From NCBI GenBank assembly GCA_030844895.1, contig CM061224.1, positions 31,890,102 through 31,954,101 of the forward strand: 64,000 bases of DNA, given 5' to 3'. The notes beneath the pieces are model-generated. The model worked only from the letters and a program-made list of their open reading frames with translations. It ran no database searches and was not told where the DNA came from. A program made the position numbers and the translations under genes. This document shows positions 1 through 12,848 of this stretch, piece after piece. How positions within the stretch are numbered: position 1 is the stretch's first letter; each line of letters starts with the position of its first letter. The DNA comes from Ambrosia x helenae (taxonomy: Eukaryota; Streptophyta; Magnoliopsida; Asterales; Asteraceae).

Positions 1-631
1 CTTGGAATATACTGATAGGGAATAGACTGCAGAATGAGAAGAATATTATATAAGGTGAGTACATGACCTTCCCCTTTTTATTTATAAAGCTTTTGGGGCT
101 GATTACATGTTGTCTAGTCGTTATCAAAGTATTTTATATGATTTATATTATAAAAGTGTTATCGAGTTGTTAATAGAATATCATCGGATCATGATCATGT
201 TATAATTCGGTCGAATAGAAATCACGTAGAATGGATCCCTTCGGTATTACGGGAATATATTTTTCTGAACCAAGCAGAGGTTTGGAACCACAATAAGCAT
301 TTGTATGGTGCTCCATCGATAATATATTCCACCTTAAAATGACCGAACCATATAAAAAGAGTTGTATGTTTGTTAAACTTGAGTTATTATTATTAGTATG
401 TCTAAAATCTCGGCATGTCTCACTAGTATGAAAATACTAACGTACTTTAAGCATGTGGTCAGGTATTTATACAAGATTATTAAAGAGAAAGTTGACGAAT
501 AGAAGATCTGGATAAGAAGAGGATGCCATGGCTACATTTTATGTATTTCATTAGTATTGAAATTCAGTTTAATGTAATCATATTAATTAAACTTGTTAAC
601 GCTAATCCGCTGCGCCACCTGGGTCGTTACA
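1..631 (+). repeat. 5' LTR (3' part) of a LARD-type retrotransposon
   Basis: This stretch is repeated almost exactly at 6523-7152. By hand I count about 8 substitutions and one 1-bp indel over 631 bp. It ends in gtcgttaca, the same terminus as the downstream copy, and is followed after 2 bp by a tRNA-iMet primer site, so it is the end of a 5' LTR. The LTR start lies upstream of the window. The low divergence indicates a recent insertion. Confidence 0.92.
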
Positions 632-633
632 GG

Positions 634-645
634 TGGTATCAGAGC
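634..645 (+). other. Primer binding site of the LARD
   Basis: tggtatcagagc complements the 3' end of plant initiator tRNA-Met, the usual minus-strand primer of Ty3/Gypsy and Copia elements. It starts 2 bp after the LTR end, the normal spacing, and fixes the plus orientation of the element. Confidence 0.9.
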
Positions 646-3600
646 AGCAGGTTTAATTAATAGAAATCCTCTTCTGATCCAAGATCAACCAAAAGTATTT
701 TAGAAAGAAATTTATGTTAATTGAAATTATAAGAAAGCACAGAAAAATTATCAAGGAAATTACTAGAATAATATTATGAGGTAAATTGACAATTTTGATG
801 GCCAGAAAATTGTGAGTTTACAGGCACGATTGATTTCTAGAAAATTCTTGGTAATACCAAAAAGTATAAAATATCAGAAATACAAGAAATACGAAATATT
901 TATAAACAAGAATTTTATGAAGTATTGATAAGTTATTATAAAAGTATTATTTCTATTTCTCGTATCAGTTAGAAAAATATACGAGCAACATGTTAAGAAT
1001 AAGAATCCACATATAAATTCCATATCATATTACATAAGAAATTATCAAATTTATTATATCTATTTGAAAGATAAGAAAATCAAAGGTAGTAACCTTCCTC
1101 GGAAGAAATTTATGTTTAAAAAAAGTATTGTAAATAAGACATAATTAGAAGAATATATCCGATTATTAAAGAAAAGTTATAAATCCTTACAAGTATTGTA
1201 CTCCCACTTAGCATTCCTATGATCAAGTTGCAAAAAAGATATTATTCCTCCGACAAAATTCGTTCTATCTGCCATTTATACGAATTCCCTTATGATGAAA
1301 ACCAAGTAAACATAAATATATTCTATAAGAATATACCATTTCGTATAACCTATCATTTGAAACCATCAGTGCAAATATTTTCACAAATATATCCGGAAAA
1401 ATATATATCCTATAATTCCTTTTAAACTTCGTTCTATCCGCCTGGCAAGATCATTTCTTGAATCTAGGAAACTATTTTCAACTCAGAAATCTTATAAGAA
1501 GTCGATAAAAGAATATCATAATCCAACCTGTATTTTCCAGAAATAGTATCAGTGTCATCTCGATCTAAACGAATCAACAAAAGTAAGATTAAAGCTTATA
1601 TTAAATCGAAACATTTTAAAGATATTTTCAGCTCATCCGAAACAAATCTTAAAGTTTAAAAGTCTAGCTCGTTAGACTTAATTCAAATGTTTCACCTGAA
1701 AACTTCCTTGTATTACAATTCGAAACCCTGTCAGTATGAAATCACTATCTAATCACCTTCTTTTCCTAAAAGTTTTGGGATCACTAGTATGACGAGACAC
1801 GAGTTTTCTATCTAAGGTTAACATTCTTTCGTTTTTTAGCTCGAGATCAAGTCTAAAAACTCCTCAAATACCCTTTGATTCTATCACAAGTTATTCCCCG
1901 ACTTTATTCGTGATATAAACTTTCACGATTTTTCTTATTTTCGCCAAGTTTAAAAGCTCGATTATACAACTCTATTTATGATATCAACAACATAGTATTA
2001 TTAAATTATTACCCCAGGAATCCTAGAAAATATCCCAACCTGACTGGTTAAACTTTTAGTATTTTATCATCAAAATTTGAAACTCGATCTTAACTAATCT
2101 ATGATTATTAAGAAAATATAATATGCTTCAGTTATCAGCACGATTGTCAATCGTTACTCCAGAATTCTATAAACTATCCCCACCCGATTGGTATCACTAA
2201 TCAAACTCAGTGTATTATATTCTTAACTTCATAGAATAATACATATGTCAAATTACCTCATATCTTTTCAGTGAGATTCTACAATCTACTGAAGATGATT
2301 AGTCATTTGTCTCCAACTCACGATGCTTTGGTCTTTCCTTAAAAACCAGTGTCGAGTTGTAAACTCCAACCAGAATATTAGCCCCACAAATAATCTAACG
2401 ACATGTTACTTTCTGGAAATTTATAAGTCTCCCCGTGACAAATTAAGTTTTCAAATATGAAGTTGGTTATTTATTCTAAGAATATAAAGAAAAATATGTA
2501 TATCTTAGTGTATATCTATTTTTTTTCGCATCATTCAAATGAAATTACTGGAAACCAAGTTCGAAGACCGGAGGAGCCAGTAAAAATTTGAGAAAGTGTG
2601 AAACAGTAATACACCAATAGTATTACCATTACCATTCCATTATATAGAGCCTCGAAGAAATGAATTAGAGCACTAAACCCGATATGTAAAAATTGTGACG
2701 GCCGTAGTTGCAATTAGAAGAATCACCAAACTTTTCTATCAGTATAACTAGTAAAACCACCGACGATTATGAAGTCTTTCATGATATTGGTTTAACATTT
2801 TGAAAAGGTAGTATTTGATTTGAAAAGTATTTTTTTTAGGAAAAGTGCAAGCCATTGACATTCTATATTCCAAATTTAATTGTTTTTAAGAAATTGTTGG
2901 ACGATTATCATACTTATTAACATCAACCATTGAGTCACGAAACCTGAAACTTGTGACAATAGGATAAGAGAGCTTTGATTATACAAAAGGTGTAATATAT
3001 AGTAACGATAAACCACCGTCTGTAAATCGAGATTCTGTAAATCAAACACGTCCATGGCAGCCTAGACATCAAAAATCAGAAACTCATAATAACTATATTC
3101 ATCTATATACAGAACTGATTAAAATCTAGCGATCAAATTGATATATAGAATCAAAGATGGCTGCATTTCCTCTATGCAACCCTGTAGCAAAAAGAGATCC
3201 GGACCCTTATGAGAGGTATATCCGGACATTTCCTACAGGATTTTGTGTAGGGACATATGATACTGTGAAGGAAAAGATGCACCATCCAAAGATTGAAAGA
3301 ATTCTCGCAATTCTACTACAGATGCTGCTAATACCCTAAGAATAGTATCTAGAAATCCATCAGTTTGGCCAATATAATATTTATGTTACAATTGACACAA
3401 GAATGGCCTATTCTAAAAAGTATCTTACAAATAGATTGACTTCCTTCAGTCATATTCCGGTTATTTCACATCGATAAGAGAACTCTATCGTTCGCATACA
3501 CAAAAAATCTCCTATACGATAGGGATCATTTTAACAGTATATACATGAATGCCTCTTAGCATATTTCTTGGGAGAGATTATTGCCTAGATATCATAAAGT

Positions 3601-4204
3601 ATCATTCCTGATTATCAGAAGATTCCACTCCATGAATCTCTTGAAATTATTTCTACGGTATGGATAATGTTTTATAAAGATCCACTTTATACGGTTATTT
3701 ATTTGAATTTCGGCGAAGCCTAGTCTCAACCCTAATATTTAATACAGCTCGAAAATATTTATAGCTCGCTGCTCCTGAAAATATTTGTTTATACTTATCA
3801 AACTCGAATAAGCTAATAGATTATAGAAAACCAATCTCATGATCTAAGGTTATAATATTTATACGATTTTATATGACTACGATAATCTGATAAGTGAGTT
3901 TCCAGTAGTTCATTTTCAGAATATATAAAAGAAGTTTAAATTTTGTAGAAATTAAATAATTCCAAGAATTAAGCCATTTGAGTTGGCTATAGAATATTCG
4001 TTATTAAAGTATAGAATATATTTTAAAACGTATTATAGAACAAAATTCTAAGGAAACAATCTATTATATAATGTAAGATATTTCAAGATGTCGTATATCG
4101 TGAACAACCAGAGATAATTAATTATCGACAAATTATTATATAAATAGAAAAGGATTAAGATATAATGATATCTTAACACCACCTAAAAATCCATAATAAG
4201 AATC

Positions 4205-4740
4205 AGTATAGCCAGAAGATTAGCCATTAAATTATTTATCATAAGAATTATAATTCATATAGATAGGTAAACTATATACATTAGATGAGTATGAATATCA
4301 TTGTTTAAAAGAAATACTAAGGTATGAAGATATTATACCACCACAAGAAAGTTTATAATGATAATCGATGCGGCCAAAGGATTGGCCAAAGATAAATAAT
4401 ATTATGAGAAACCATTGAAAATAGAAAGCAACCTTAGTTTTTATAGTCTGATTTATATAACCCTTAAGGAAAGCTTCAGGATTAGACATCCATAAATTTT
4501 TAACCGTATCCATATAAGGATTTAGAATTTTATGATAAAACTAGGTATGGCCAAAGGATTGGCCAATGATAAAGAAATATTATAGGAAACACCCAGAAGT
4601 AAGAAACCGTCTTGGTCTTCATATCTTGATTATATAAGTAAACGGGAAAGGATCAGAAATATTAAGTATCCAAATCTTAACTCTGCTCGTATAGAGTTTA
4701 GAATTTATTATCATAAAAATAAGAGGGGGACAAATTCTAT
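4205..4740 (+). repeat. Degenerate tandem repeat in the LARD interior
   Basis: Three diverged copies of about 160-180 bp can be aligned on an anchor resembling gccaaaggattggcca, at about 4211, 4373 and 4550. Each is followed by similar phrases (ataataaat..., gaaaccat..., tatccatat...). The copies differ widely, so the array predates the recent insertion. Confidence 0.6.
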
Positions 4741-4861
4741 AGGTTGGGGAGAACCTAATAATAAGTATTATAAAATAAAGATTATCAAAAATAATAACTA
4801 AAAGATATTTATTAAACATTATAAGATAATTCGAATCGAATCTCGAGGACGAGATTCCAAT

Positions 4862-4874
4862 AGGTTGGGGAGAA
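4862..4874 (+). other. Polypurine tract of the LARD
   Basis: The purine-rich tract ggttggggagaa immediately precedes the tgtaac that opens the 3' LTR. This is the expected position of the plus-strand primer. Confidence 0.75.
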
Positions 4875-6287
4875 TGTAACACCCCGTTGTTAAGTACCCA
4901 AGATTATATATATAATCTATGATTAATTAACATAATTATCTAATATTATAACTAAGCTAATCCGGCCCAATGGAATCGGCCCAATATATCGAGCCCACCC
5001 GATAATAGATGATCAAAACATATTAGCCTATAACAATTGGACTCCATTTGTGAAAGCCCAACACCCGTTTGGCCCATTTAACCTACTCGGCCACCAAGTC
5101 CATCCGACCCATGACCCGCTATGCCTTGTTCTTCTTCTGCCTAAGTGTTACGTAGCCCCTTTCTTGCATTTCATTAAATGCAGATGCATGTATCCTCACT
5201 ACTTGCTTCCTACGCACATACATGCATATTATATGGACACTCATGTAGAAGCTTATCAACATGCACATGACTCTTCCTTATCTACTTTCATAACACTCCA
5301 CCTACTTATGGAAACCACCTGTCCAAACCTTGGCTTCATCATCATTATCTAATCATTACATTCATTCACCTAGTATTATCTAGAGCTTTATCCTCATTTG
5401 ATCATTCCTAAGATTCATGCATCTATTTCTATATATTATACCAACAAAGCATCTCATTCATATATACACAACCACATATCCTAGCCTATATCTCAAGATA
5501 TCTTCACACCTATACACACAAGAAGCCATATTTATCCTAATCTTATCATTACTATGATTCATACACCTCTTTTAGTATAGTATATATATATATATGTACT
5601 CCTCTTCTTCTGATTAAAAAAAACTCACGCACATGTATACATGATGCACACATACACCAACTTCATAATATACATACACACACATTCTTTCAAAACATCA
5701 AGTATTATATATATACACATATGAATTACATGATCCGAATAGAATGAAAGATACGTTAGAGATGGAGAGAGACTTACGTAGAGAAAGTATACGAGGGAGA
5801 GACAGTAAAGATGAGGGAGATAGAGGAAGGCTTGCCATTTTCCGGTCATCATCTTCGGCGGGTTACGGTCTCCGGCGACCACCAAACACCCGAACCTGGA
5901 ACCCACCCAACTGCAAGCTAAACCCGATCACCCTCCACTCCGGTAACCATATCCCAACAACCCGACAACCTTTTCGTCTGACGATGCCCACTGGTGACCT
6001 TCTTGTTCCGAGCACCCGGCACCTATTCACCACACCCGTAATCTTTTGTTATTATCTCAACTTAGAAGCCAACACCTCTTTTATAATTAAGTTAAACTAG
6101 ACCCGGTTGACTCGATCCAAACCCGGGTCCGAACCCGTTCCATACTCGAGAAAGACCAGTTTCAGTTATCAACCCCATCTCCATGTATGTCGATAAGATG
6201 TTGAAACCGATTCATCCGGGTTTGAGCCCGATCACATAGTCGAAGTCACAGAGAGGTTAGAATGTTATGTTATATTATTATGTTAGT

Positions 6288-6329
<42 letters not shown>

Positions 6330-7152
6330 TAAACGTGAAACGTGTGGGACGATAATATTAACTCGACAATGTTAAACCGAATAGCAATGATAAACCAACT
6401 TATATTTTATAAAAGAATATAAAAGTATTAAAGAATAATAAATACAGAATTGTCCCCCGACGTTATCACGTGCACAAGCCTTGCACGTGCTAATGTTATT
6501 AAATATAATAGGTACCATATATCTTGGAATATACTGATAGGGAATAGACTGCAGAATGAGAAGAATATTATATAAGGTGAGGACATGACCTTCCCCTTTT
6601 TATTTATAAAGCTTTTGGGGATGATTACATGTTGTCCAGTCGTTATCAAAGTATTTTATATGATTTATATTATAAAAGTGTTATCGATTTGTTAATAGAA
6701 TATCATCGGATCATGATCATGTTATAATTCGGTCGAATAGAAATCACGTAGAATGGATCCCTTCGGTATTACGGGAATATATTTTTCTGAACCAAGCAGA
6801 GGTTTGGAACCACAATAAGCATTTGTATGGTGCTCCATCGATAATATATTCCACCTTAGAATGACCGAACCATATAAAAAGAGTTGTATGTTTGTTAAAC
6901 TTGAGTTATTATTATTAGTATGTCTAAAATCTCGGCATGTCTCACTAGTATGAAAATACTAACGTACTTTAAGCATGTGGTCAGGTATTTATACAAGATT
7001 ATTAAAGAGAAAGTTGGCGAATAGAAGATCTGGATAAGAAGAGGATGCTATGGCTACATTTATGTATTTCATTAGTATTGAAATTCAGTTTAATGTAATC
7101 ATATTAATTAAACCTGTTAACGCTAATCCGCTGCGCCACCTGGGTCGTTACA
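4875..7152 (+). repeat. 3' LTR of the LARD (complete, about 2,278 bp)
   Basis: The LTR opens tgtaacaccc and closes gtcgttaca, giving perfect 6-bp inverted ends tgtaac/gttaca. Its last 630 bp match window positions 1-631. It contains short A/T and ATT microsatellites (5580-5600, about 6285-6330) and a GC-rich stretch at about 5820-6150 with a run of open codons but no recognisable protein. The flanking ttata (7153-7157) should be one copy of the target duplication; its partner is outside the window. Confidence 0.92.
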
Positions 7153-8269
7153 TTATATCTCCCCGTGAATAAGTTCATCTCGCAATATTCGTTGACCAGC
7201 TTTGACTGAACAGAATATTGACCAAAGTTGACCAGCTTTGACCAAATCGATCTTGACCAAAGCTGGCCGAAAGAAGTTGAACACGAACGAGTCTCGAAAC
7301 CCGATCTACTCGAACCAGTTTGACCTAGGAAAGAACCCAACCAAAACTAAGCATCACCGTTGTTACTGCACCGTAACTAACCTAAATCAAAAATCAACTA
7401 ACCGGAACCAAACACCTCATCCCTGCACTAAAACAAACCTGAAAACGAGCCGCCACAAGATGCATTGTTGAACCACAAGGAACTGAGCCCCAGAGGAAAA
7501 GGAATATGATTGTGGTTGCTTGTCGTCGATCGAAAAAAGGAGGAGAGGAGCTGTGCACGCTGTGGGCGGCGCTGCCACGTCACGGTGGCCAAAGTGGGGG
7601 TCGTCGGCCGGTTATCAAGAGAGAGGAAGATATAAGCGGTGTACTGATGGTTCGGGTGGTGGTTGAGGGCGGTTGCCGCCGCTGCTCTAGAGGGGGAAGA
7701 GAGGATGTTGGTCGGTGGTCTTGAGGGCAAGAGGGGAAAGGGTGGGATGTTGGAGGTGTAGTGTGTGTGGAGGAGTTATGCATGGAAGGAAAAGGGAAAG
7801 GTTCAAGTGGTGGTGGTGGCGGCTAAGGTTGTGGATACTAGAATGAGGAGGAAGAAGATGATATGATATTATATATGTAAGCTTTTGATGTAGGTTAGAG
7901 AGACACCACGCATACGAACCAGTTACCGACTCGGGTCTTGTTTATGAATTAAACTCGTTTAATCAATACAATAATTATTTTATGTAATTTATTTATATAA
8001 ACCAACGTAGAACTAGTATTTGGACCATATATATTTTACTTGTATAACTGTAAATGTATATGCTTGTTAGATCTTTAAGGGTCGTCTAAAATATTAATTA
8101 ACCAGCATTTTTACTCGTTGCGAGGTGTTAGATCATATAATTGTAAATGATGAATAATCTAAGTTCTTAACGTATGAGAATGTTATTTAACTAAAAATAA
8201 TAACAATATTGTTTTGAAATAAAAAAAAGTAATTATGTGAATATAATATTTTAATAGCTGGGCGTTACA
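7153..8269 (-). repeat. Partial LTR of an unidentified retrotransposon, split by the LARD
   Basis: Read on the minus strand, this begins tgtaacgccc at 8269. It interrupts the gag frame of element A in the middle of the WFEKL codons. No polypurine tract lies outside it, so it looks like a solo LTR rather than the end of a full element. Its far end is hidden behind the LARD, which inserted into it. The five bases 8270-8274 (caagc) would be one copy of its target duplication. It contains a GC-rich block (7500-7800) with short shadow frames and a cluster of TTGAC elements (7192-7325). Confidence 0.7.
7192..7325 (+). promoter_or_regulatory. Cluster of W-box-like TTGAC(C/T) elements
   Basis: TTGAC followed by C or T occurs at 7192, 7202, 7218, 7228, 7238, 7253 and 7320. 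Six lie within 67 bp, mostly about 10 bp or 15-16 bp apart. TTGAC[CT] is the core bound by plant WRKY factors. The cluster sits far from this LTR's start on the minus strand, so any promoter role is inference. Confidence 0.5.
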
Positions 8270-8580
8270 CAAGCTTTTCGAACCACCTAAGCAGTCTGAC
8301 CGCCCTTTCAGATCCACTAAAGTTGTGGGGCTTGCAATCTATAAACGATTTGTAGGTGCAAACGGGTGGGTGATTAACAGGTTGGCCTAAGCACAAGAAA
8401 TAGAGAACACGAGTGATATAGAGAGTTATTGGCGAGAGTTTAGGAAAAGATAGATTAGGTCAAAATAGTGTTACCATCTTGGAAAACTGCTAGGGCCTCA
8501 ACCACCCTGTCGTTGATAAGCGCGTTCAACTCCGCTTGTGTCAGGTTAATGTTCCCTCGACCACACCCTCTTCCCGTCAC
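8270..8580 (-). pseudogene. gag 5' fragment of Gypsy element A (two exons, truncated)
   Basis: On the minus strand this encodes the start of a Ty3/Gypsy Gag. Exon 1 (8475-8580) has the GNINLTQAELNAL phrase and exon 2 (8270-8386) has CTYKSFIDCKPHNF; both closely match gag of element B at 60436-61574. The exons are separated by an 88-bp GT-AG intron (8387-8474) at the same codon position as in B. The start codon aligned with B's ATG is GTG here, and exon 2 is cut by the LTR inserted at 8269. The copy is therefore non-functional. Confidence 0.8.
8387..8474 (-). other. Predicted intron in gag of element A
   Basis: On the minus strand the segment opens gtaacac and closes ttgtgcttag, and removing it joins the gag frames inside a Gly codon. 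The equivalent segment in element B (60542-60627) has the same phase and position with diverged sequence. That supports a real intron rather than chance. Confidence 0.7.
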
Positions 8581-8814
8581 AGTAATTCTACATTTACATT
8601 ATACCCATGAGAAAACAATAATATGCTCATCATATAATCATTCACATAGTACAAGTAAACTAGAATATAGAGTAGATGTCAAACACGAAAATAAAGAATA
8701 GTCGATTAATAATAATATCCAATACAAAAGGTCCAAATAGTTACTCAAGTTTGAAATGCAAATAAAATATAAGTTAATATAGTGCTAAAATAAAATAATA
8801 AAATCAATTGTCAT

Positions 8815-9400
8815 CGTGGTCCATAGTAGTGCAAGTGCCTTCATCCTCGATCTCAAATGGTTCATCTTCCTCCTCTTCTTGCACTGGTTATTCCTCAACA
8901 TCCTCCTCTACTTGAATTGGCTCTTCCTCAGGATCCTCTTCTGGTTCTTCTTCACCCTGTGCCAAGGCTTCCAAAAGCCTATTCCAAACTGTGTTTAATT
9001 CCTTTCTAATGGCAGTCAAATCCTGCCTAGTGGCAGTCAACTCCTGTCTAGAGTCAGCTACCTTCTGCCTAGCAATAGCTAATTCTGTGATCAAATGACC
9101 AATACGGCCCTCCATGTGGTGGAAACGCTCTGCATTCTTCCTCTACCACCTAAAGTGCTGAACAACAGTGTAAGCATTGCCCAACTTAGAATGGACATGT
9201 TTCATTATACCTTCTAATGATCTCTCCCATGAGTTCTGAATGGGTGGTACCGTATCTAGAACCCTAATCCCTTGAACCCACACATGATACAAATTTGGAT
9301 ACCATGCCCAACTGTTAGTATCCCGATATGAATCATGCGATGGAGCTTGTGGATCCTCGTTAGCACGTAAAGAATAATGGTTATGAGAAGGAGTCGACAT
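8815..9400 (-). pseudogene. Pre-gag ORF of element A, broken by stops
   Basis: Starts at ATG 9400 (MSTPSHNHYS), about 160 bp after the PBS. The translation matches the intact-looking pre-gag ORF of element B (47730 onward): both share a W-W motif region, PPI..SWERSL.G..KHVH, a charged helical middle, and a Glu/Pro-rich acidic tail with EEDPEEEP repeats. In-frame stops interrupt it at about 9143 and about 8885, after which the tail continues to TMDHDDN and a stop. I recognise no named domain; the middle looks coiled-coil-like. It is not Gag itself, which starts downstream. Confidence 0.7.
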
Positions 9401-9542
9401 GTTTTCCTGCAATACGTTAGGTAAGTACACATATCCAAAAGAAAGTCTCAAATGTGCACTAAGGTTGTGAGTGTAACTAATACAATGCTTATGCTATGAT
9501 GTTTATAGACTAGAATGCAATTCCTAGTTCACTATAACCTGT

Positions 9543-9555
9543 GGCTCTGATATCA
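9543..9555 (-). other. Primer binding site of element A
   Basis: On the minus strand this reads tgatatcagagcc, one mismatch from the initiator tRNA-Met site. It lies 3 bp inside the LTR end, as in element B, and fixes A as a minus-strand element. Confidence 0.8.
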
Positions 9556-9558
9556 ATC

Positions 9559-10404
9559 TGTCACACCCTCAAATTTCCACCGCGGGTTTTATACCGCGAG
9601 GCGCGTGACATACCAGGATCCCATAGCCATAAGTCATATGAAGGACTAAATGCCCAAACCATTTAGTTTGTTTTCAAAAACCAAGTTTAATAACCAATTC
9701 AAAAGTTTTACGAGATGCGGAAGCGAAATCAAAATAGTTGAGTTAAATAGTCATGCGCAAAACAAACGCGCCCAAACCAAAGTAAAAGTTAAGTAAATGA
9801 TAAAATAGTTCATAAAGGTTTAATGTCCCATGACAAACATGATGCATGACCTAGCGTGCTCCAACCTACCGACATGCAAAAGCATGGTAGTGTGTCAACA
9901 TAAAGTTGGTGAGTTCACAGTTTAAATAGCAAAAGTAAAGTTTCCAATGTTGTAAAATACCATTAGTTTCTGTGCGTGTCAGGGGCAGCTAACCCACTCA
10001 TTGTAACTAAACAGGAATATTATTGGGAACATACAGAAGTTAACAGTTTGCCTTAGTACCAGTGTCTATCAACCCTAGTAGAACAAGTGGTCAACAGTTC
10101 ATGCCCATGACCCAACCACATCAAGCATGAGGCTGCTACACATCCTAATAGCGCTACTAACTAATACCCCGTTCACCTCCAGTGATAGAAAAGTAGTCCC
10201 AAACCCAGGATAGAAAAGTAGTCCCAAACCGGACTAGAAAAAAGTAGGTAATTTCAAAACTTGAAATTAGGTTGTCTCAAAACCCAAGACGCATGCTTTT
10301 GAGAAAAAGAGTAGTGAAACTCACCTTAGGTTGCAAAAGCTAAATCCAAATCCGAAAGTAATAGGAATGTGCTACCGACTCCCTATTATATGTGTCACTA
10401 CATG
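9559..10404 (-). repeat. 5' LTR of element A, PBS-proximal part
   Basis: The LTR end reads tgtcacaccc on the plus strand and matches the LTR end of element B at 47579, including the ccgcgg.ttataccgcgaggcgc phrase. T1 inserts after 10404; the LTR resumes at 19930. The whole minus-strand LTR runs 9559-23361 around two later insertions. Confidence 0.85.
10400..10404. repeat. Target site duplication of T1, left copy (acatg)
   Basis: acatg immediately precedes the T1 LTR and is repeated exactly at 19930-19934. It marks a complete insertion and defines both ends of the element. Confidence 0.93.
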
Positions 10405-12672
10405 TGTCACACCCCAACCCGAAATAGGCTGACATGTCACACTTACAGATATCAAATACCAAACAAAGTCCATAAAACGTTAAATAGAAATCCAACGGAA
10501 CAATGACGTTCAAAATAGAGTTTCAAAGTTATGTCTTATTAAAACTAAAATGCAAAAGCTAAATGTCTTTTAACACTCGAACATCAACTCTCATCCCTGA
10601 TTTCCATGGTTTCCCCGATTACCTGCGAGACAAATAGGAAAACAAAAAAAGAAAACTACGGCTGAGCCAAAAATTGCCCAGTAACGGAAAGAACAACAGT
10701 ACATATAAAAGCGGTTTAAAGAAGCGAAAATTCAAACGGAATACTGAATCAAAATTTGGTACAAGTCTACAACGAAACTTATTCAAAGCATATCATATCA
10801 TATCGAAGGCATATCAGAGAACATATACTAACTTGCACGACTATAACGTAGCAATAAAATATGTCGTGTAATCGGAAGCACCCATAGCCAAAACAAAGGG
10901 GGTACATAGGTAGCTAATCCATGCACCAATGAGATAGTGAGTGTGGCGTGCACCCATTATTCCATCTCCACATACAAAAACACATACACATAACAGAGCT
11001 AAGATCGATCTATACGCCTCTAGGGACCAAGTGCTACACTAACACAACTAGAGACGTCGTGAAAATTTATAATGCACTGTCACGAACAGTTTCATGCCGT
11101 TGACGCCCAAACGACATGTCAAACAGAGTGCCAGGGTGACAGAGTACAAAAAGACGGATATCGAATAAATACTTAATGAGGTCTAAGGAACATGCAACAA
11201 TGATCTCAAATTTAAGGTATATTGCATGCTATCCAAAAATCCGTACTACAAAGTAAGGGACCGAATTTATATAAAAGAAATATACTATAAAGAGAAGGAA
11301 ACAGAATCCGTACCTTAGTCGAGCACAGCAAAAGTTAAACAAATAGCCTTCAACGAGTACGCGAACCTAAAGCCCGTTATTTTCCAAATTAGCTTTATAA
11401 TAAATTAGCCATGCTAGTGACTCGGTCCACAAATTTCCCGGCGACGACGAACTTACCAATAATAATTTATCAATTTACACATACGGCTAACACTCATAAG
11501 TACTTAATTACGGAATTTTATAGAAATATAAGTAAAACAAACGTTTGTAACAAAATTTTATACATGTCGTATGTCTTGTATTCGAAAGTATGGTTCATAG
11601 CCTTAAATATCTTATTAGAAAATTAGAGTGTTGTTTAAAATACAAAGACAAAGGTATGAATCTTAACCATTTCTAAATTTATTCATGACATAAGTTTATT
11701 TACAAAAATAATATATCATATAGATTCACAGTTTTTAACCCCGTGCACACATCTAAACATATATCACCCTCATACATACGTATATATAGCTACACACATA
11801 CTTGCTCCATCATAAATTCAAACTCACATACACAATTATATATATAGACACACACCCACATACAAAGCATATATGTTTACAACAAAACATACATATATCG
11901 ATATATATATTTCATTCCTTTCAGAACCATAATTTGTTCCGACCAATCGCCGGGATCCCAAGAACAAACGAACTTAGTGAGGCGATAAAGAACAGAGGTG
12001 TACCTTAGAAGCTGAAAGAAACGGTGGTCTACGGTTGTGGTTGTCGGAACTGGTTGGTCGGAATGGTGGTGATCTCGTCGGAATAGATGTGGTCCACGAC
12101 GGTGGCTGCGAGTGTACCGCGATCAATATACAAAATGCTAAACAGAGTTTAAAAGGAAAAGAAACGTGCCACTATCCTTACCTCGTTCACGCCAAGGCAA
12201 CCCGGTTCGTGGTGGCGATGTGGTAAGGCGCAGGGTAAGCTTAACCCGAGTGGAGTATTGGTTTCTGAAGTTATTTAGGTTGCTAGATTTGTACGGTTTA
12301 AAAAGGATTGATGTGGTTTCATTTTAAACTAGAAGTATGCCAAAACTTCCGTTAGTTCGTTAGGGGATAAAAGATTTAAAATTTTCAAATTGTCAATGTT
12401 GTTGTGAAAGGGATGAAGTAGAAGCAGATAATTCAAATTGTTCGAGGTGAAGACTCAAGTCAAAACTCTTGTATCTATTAGTGTTTGTATTATTATTTTC
12501 TTTATTTAATAACATGACCTACATAATGCATATTGCATTTGACTTAGAATTATTTTCAAACCCAAGTATAATACATATAATTATAAAAGATCTAATTAAT
12601 TATCTACTAAGATCAAAATGGTTTTTTTTTTTTAAAAAAAATAAAAAAACAATAAAAAAATTGGGTATTACA
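10405..12672 (-). repeat. 3' LTR of T1
   Basis: About 2,268 bp, matching 17679-19929 with roughly 1% substitutions by eye and a 10-bp indel near 12200. Ends tgtcacacc and gggtattaca on the plus strand. Short reading frames inside are repeated in both LTRs and show no protein-coding signal beyond that duplication. Confidence 0.93.
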
Positions 12673-12848
12673 ATTATACCCCTCTAAAAAAAATTTTGTC
12701 CTCAAAATTGCTAAGTATAGATAGGAACTTATTTAAGATATCATATTAAACCACAGAGCATCAAAAGCATCATCACCACTTATCTAAAACATATCAAAAT
12801 TCATACGCGAACAAATATAATAAGGCAACTAACCTGAAATACGGAGTA

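Larger units (their letters stand above)
632..4874 (+). mobile_element. Non-coding interior of the LARD
   Basis: About 4.24 kb lie between PBS and 3' LTR with no open frame above about 90 codons on either strand and no recognisable gag, protease, RT or integrase motif. The length with LTRs over 2 kb fits a LARD, a non-autonomous element moved by a partner's enzymes. The 3' end (about 4840-4874) holds tctcgaggacgagatt and then a purine-rich ttggggagaa tract before the LTR. A similar gaggacaaaat motif precedes the 3' LTR of T1, so the LARD probably derives from a Tekay-like Gypsy element. The 60-codon frame at 3157-3339 has no recognisable similarity. Confidence 0.8.

Noticed and set aside
3157..3339. 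60-codon open frame in the LARD interior (MAAFPLCNPVAKRD)
   Set aside because: Short, no recognisable similarity, no neighbouring coding context; expected by chance in 4 kb.
7428..7783. Overlapping Pro/Ser/Thr- and Gly/Arg-rich frames on both strands
   Set aside because: They overlap each other in a GC-rich LTR block, and no frame shows a domain; composition artefact.
8275..8290. Polypurine tract next to the LTR at 8269
   Set aside because: The adjoining sequence is A's gag codons, so the LTR looks solo.
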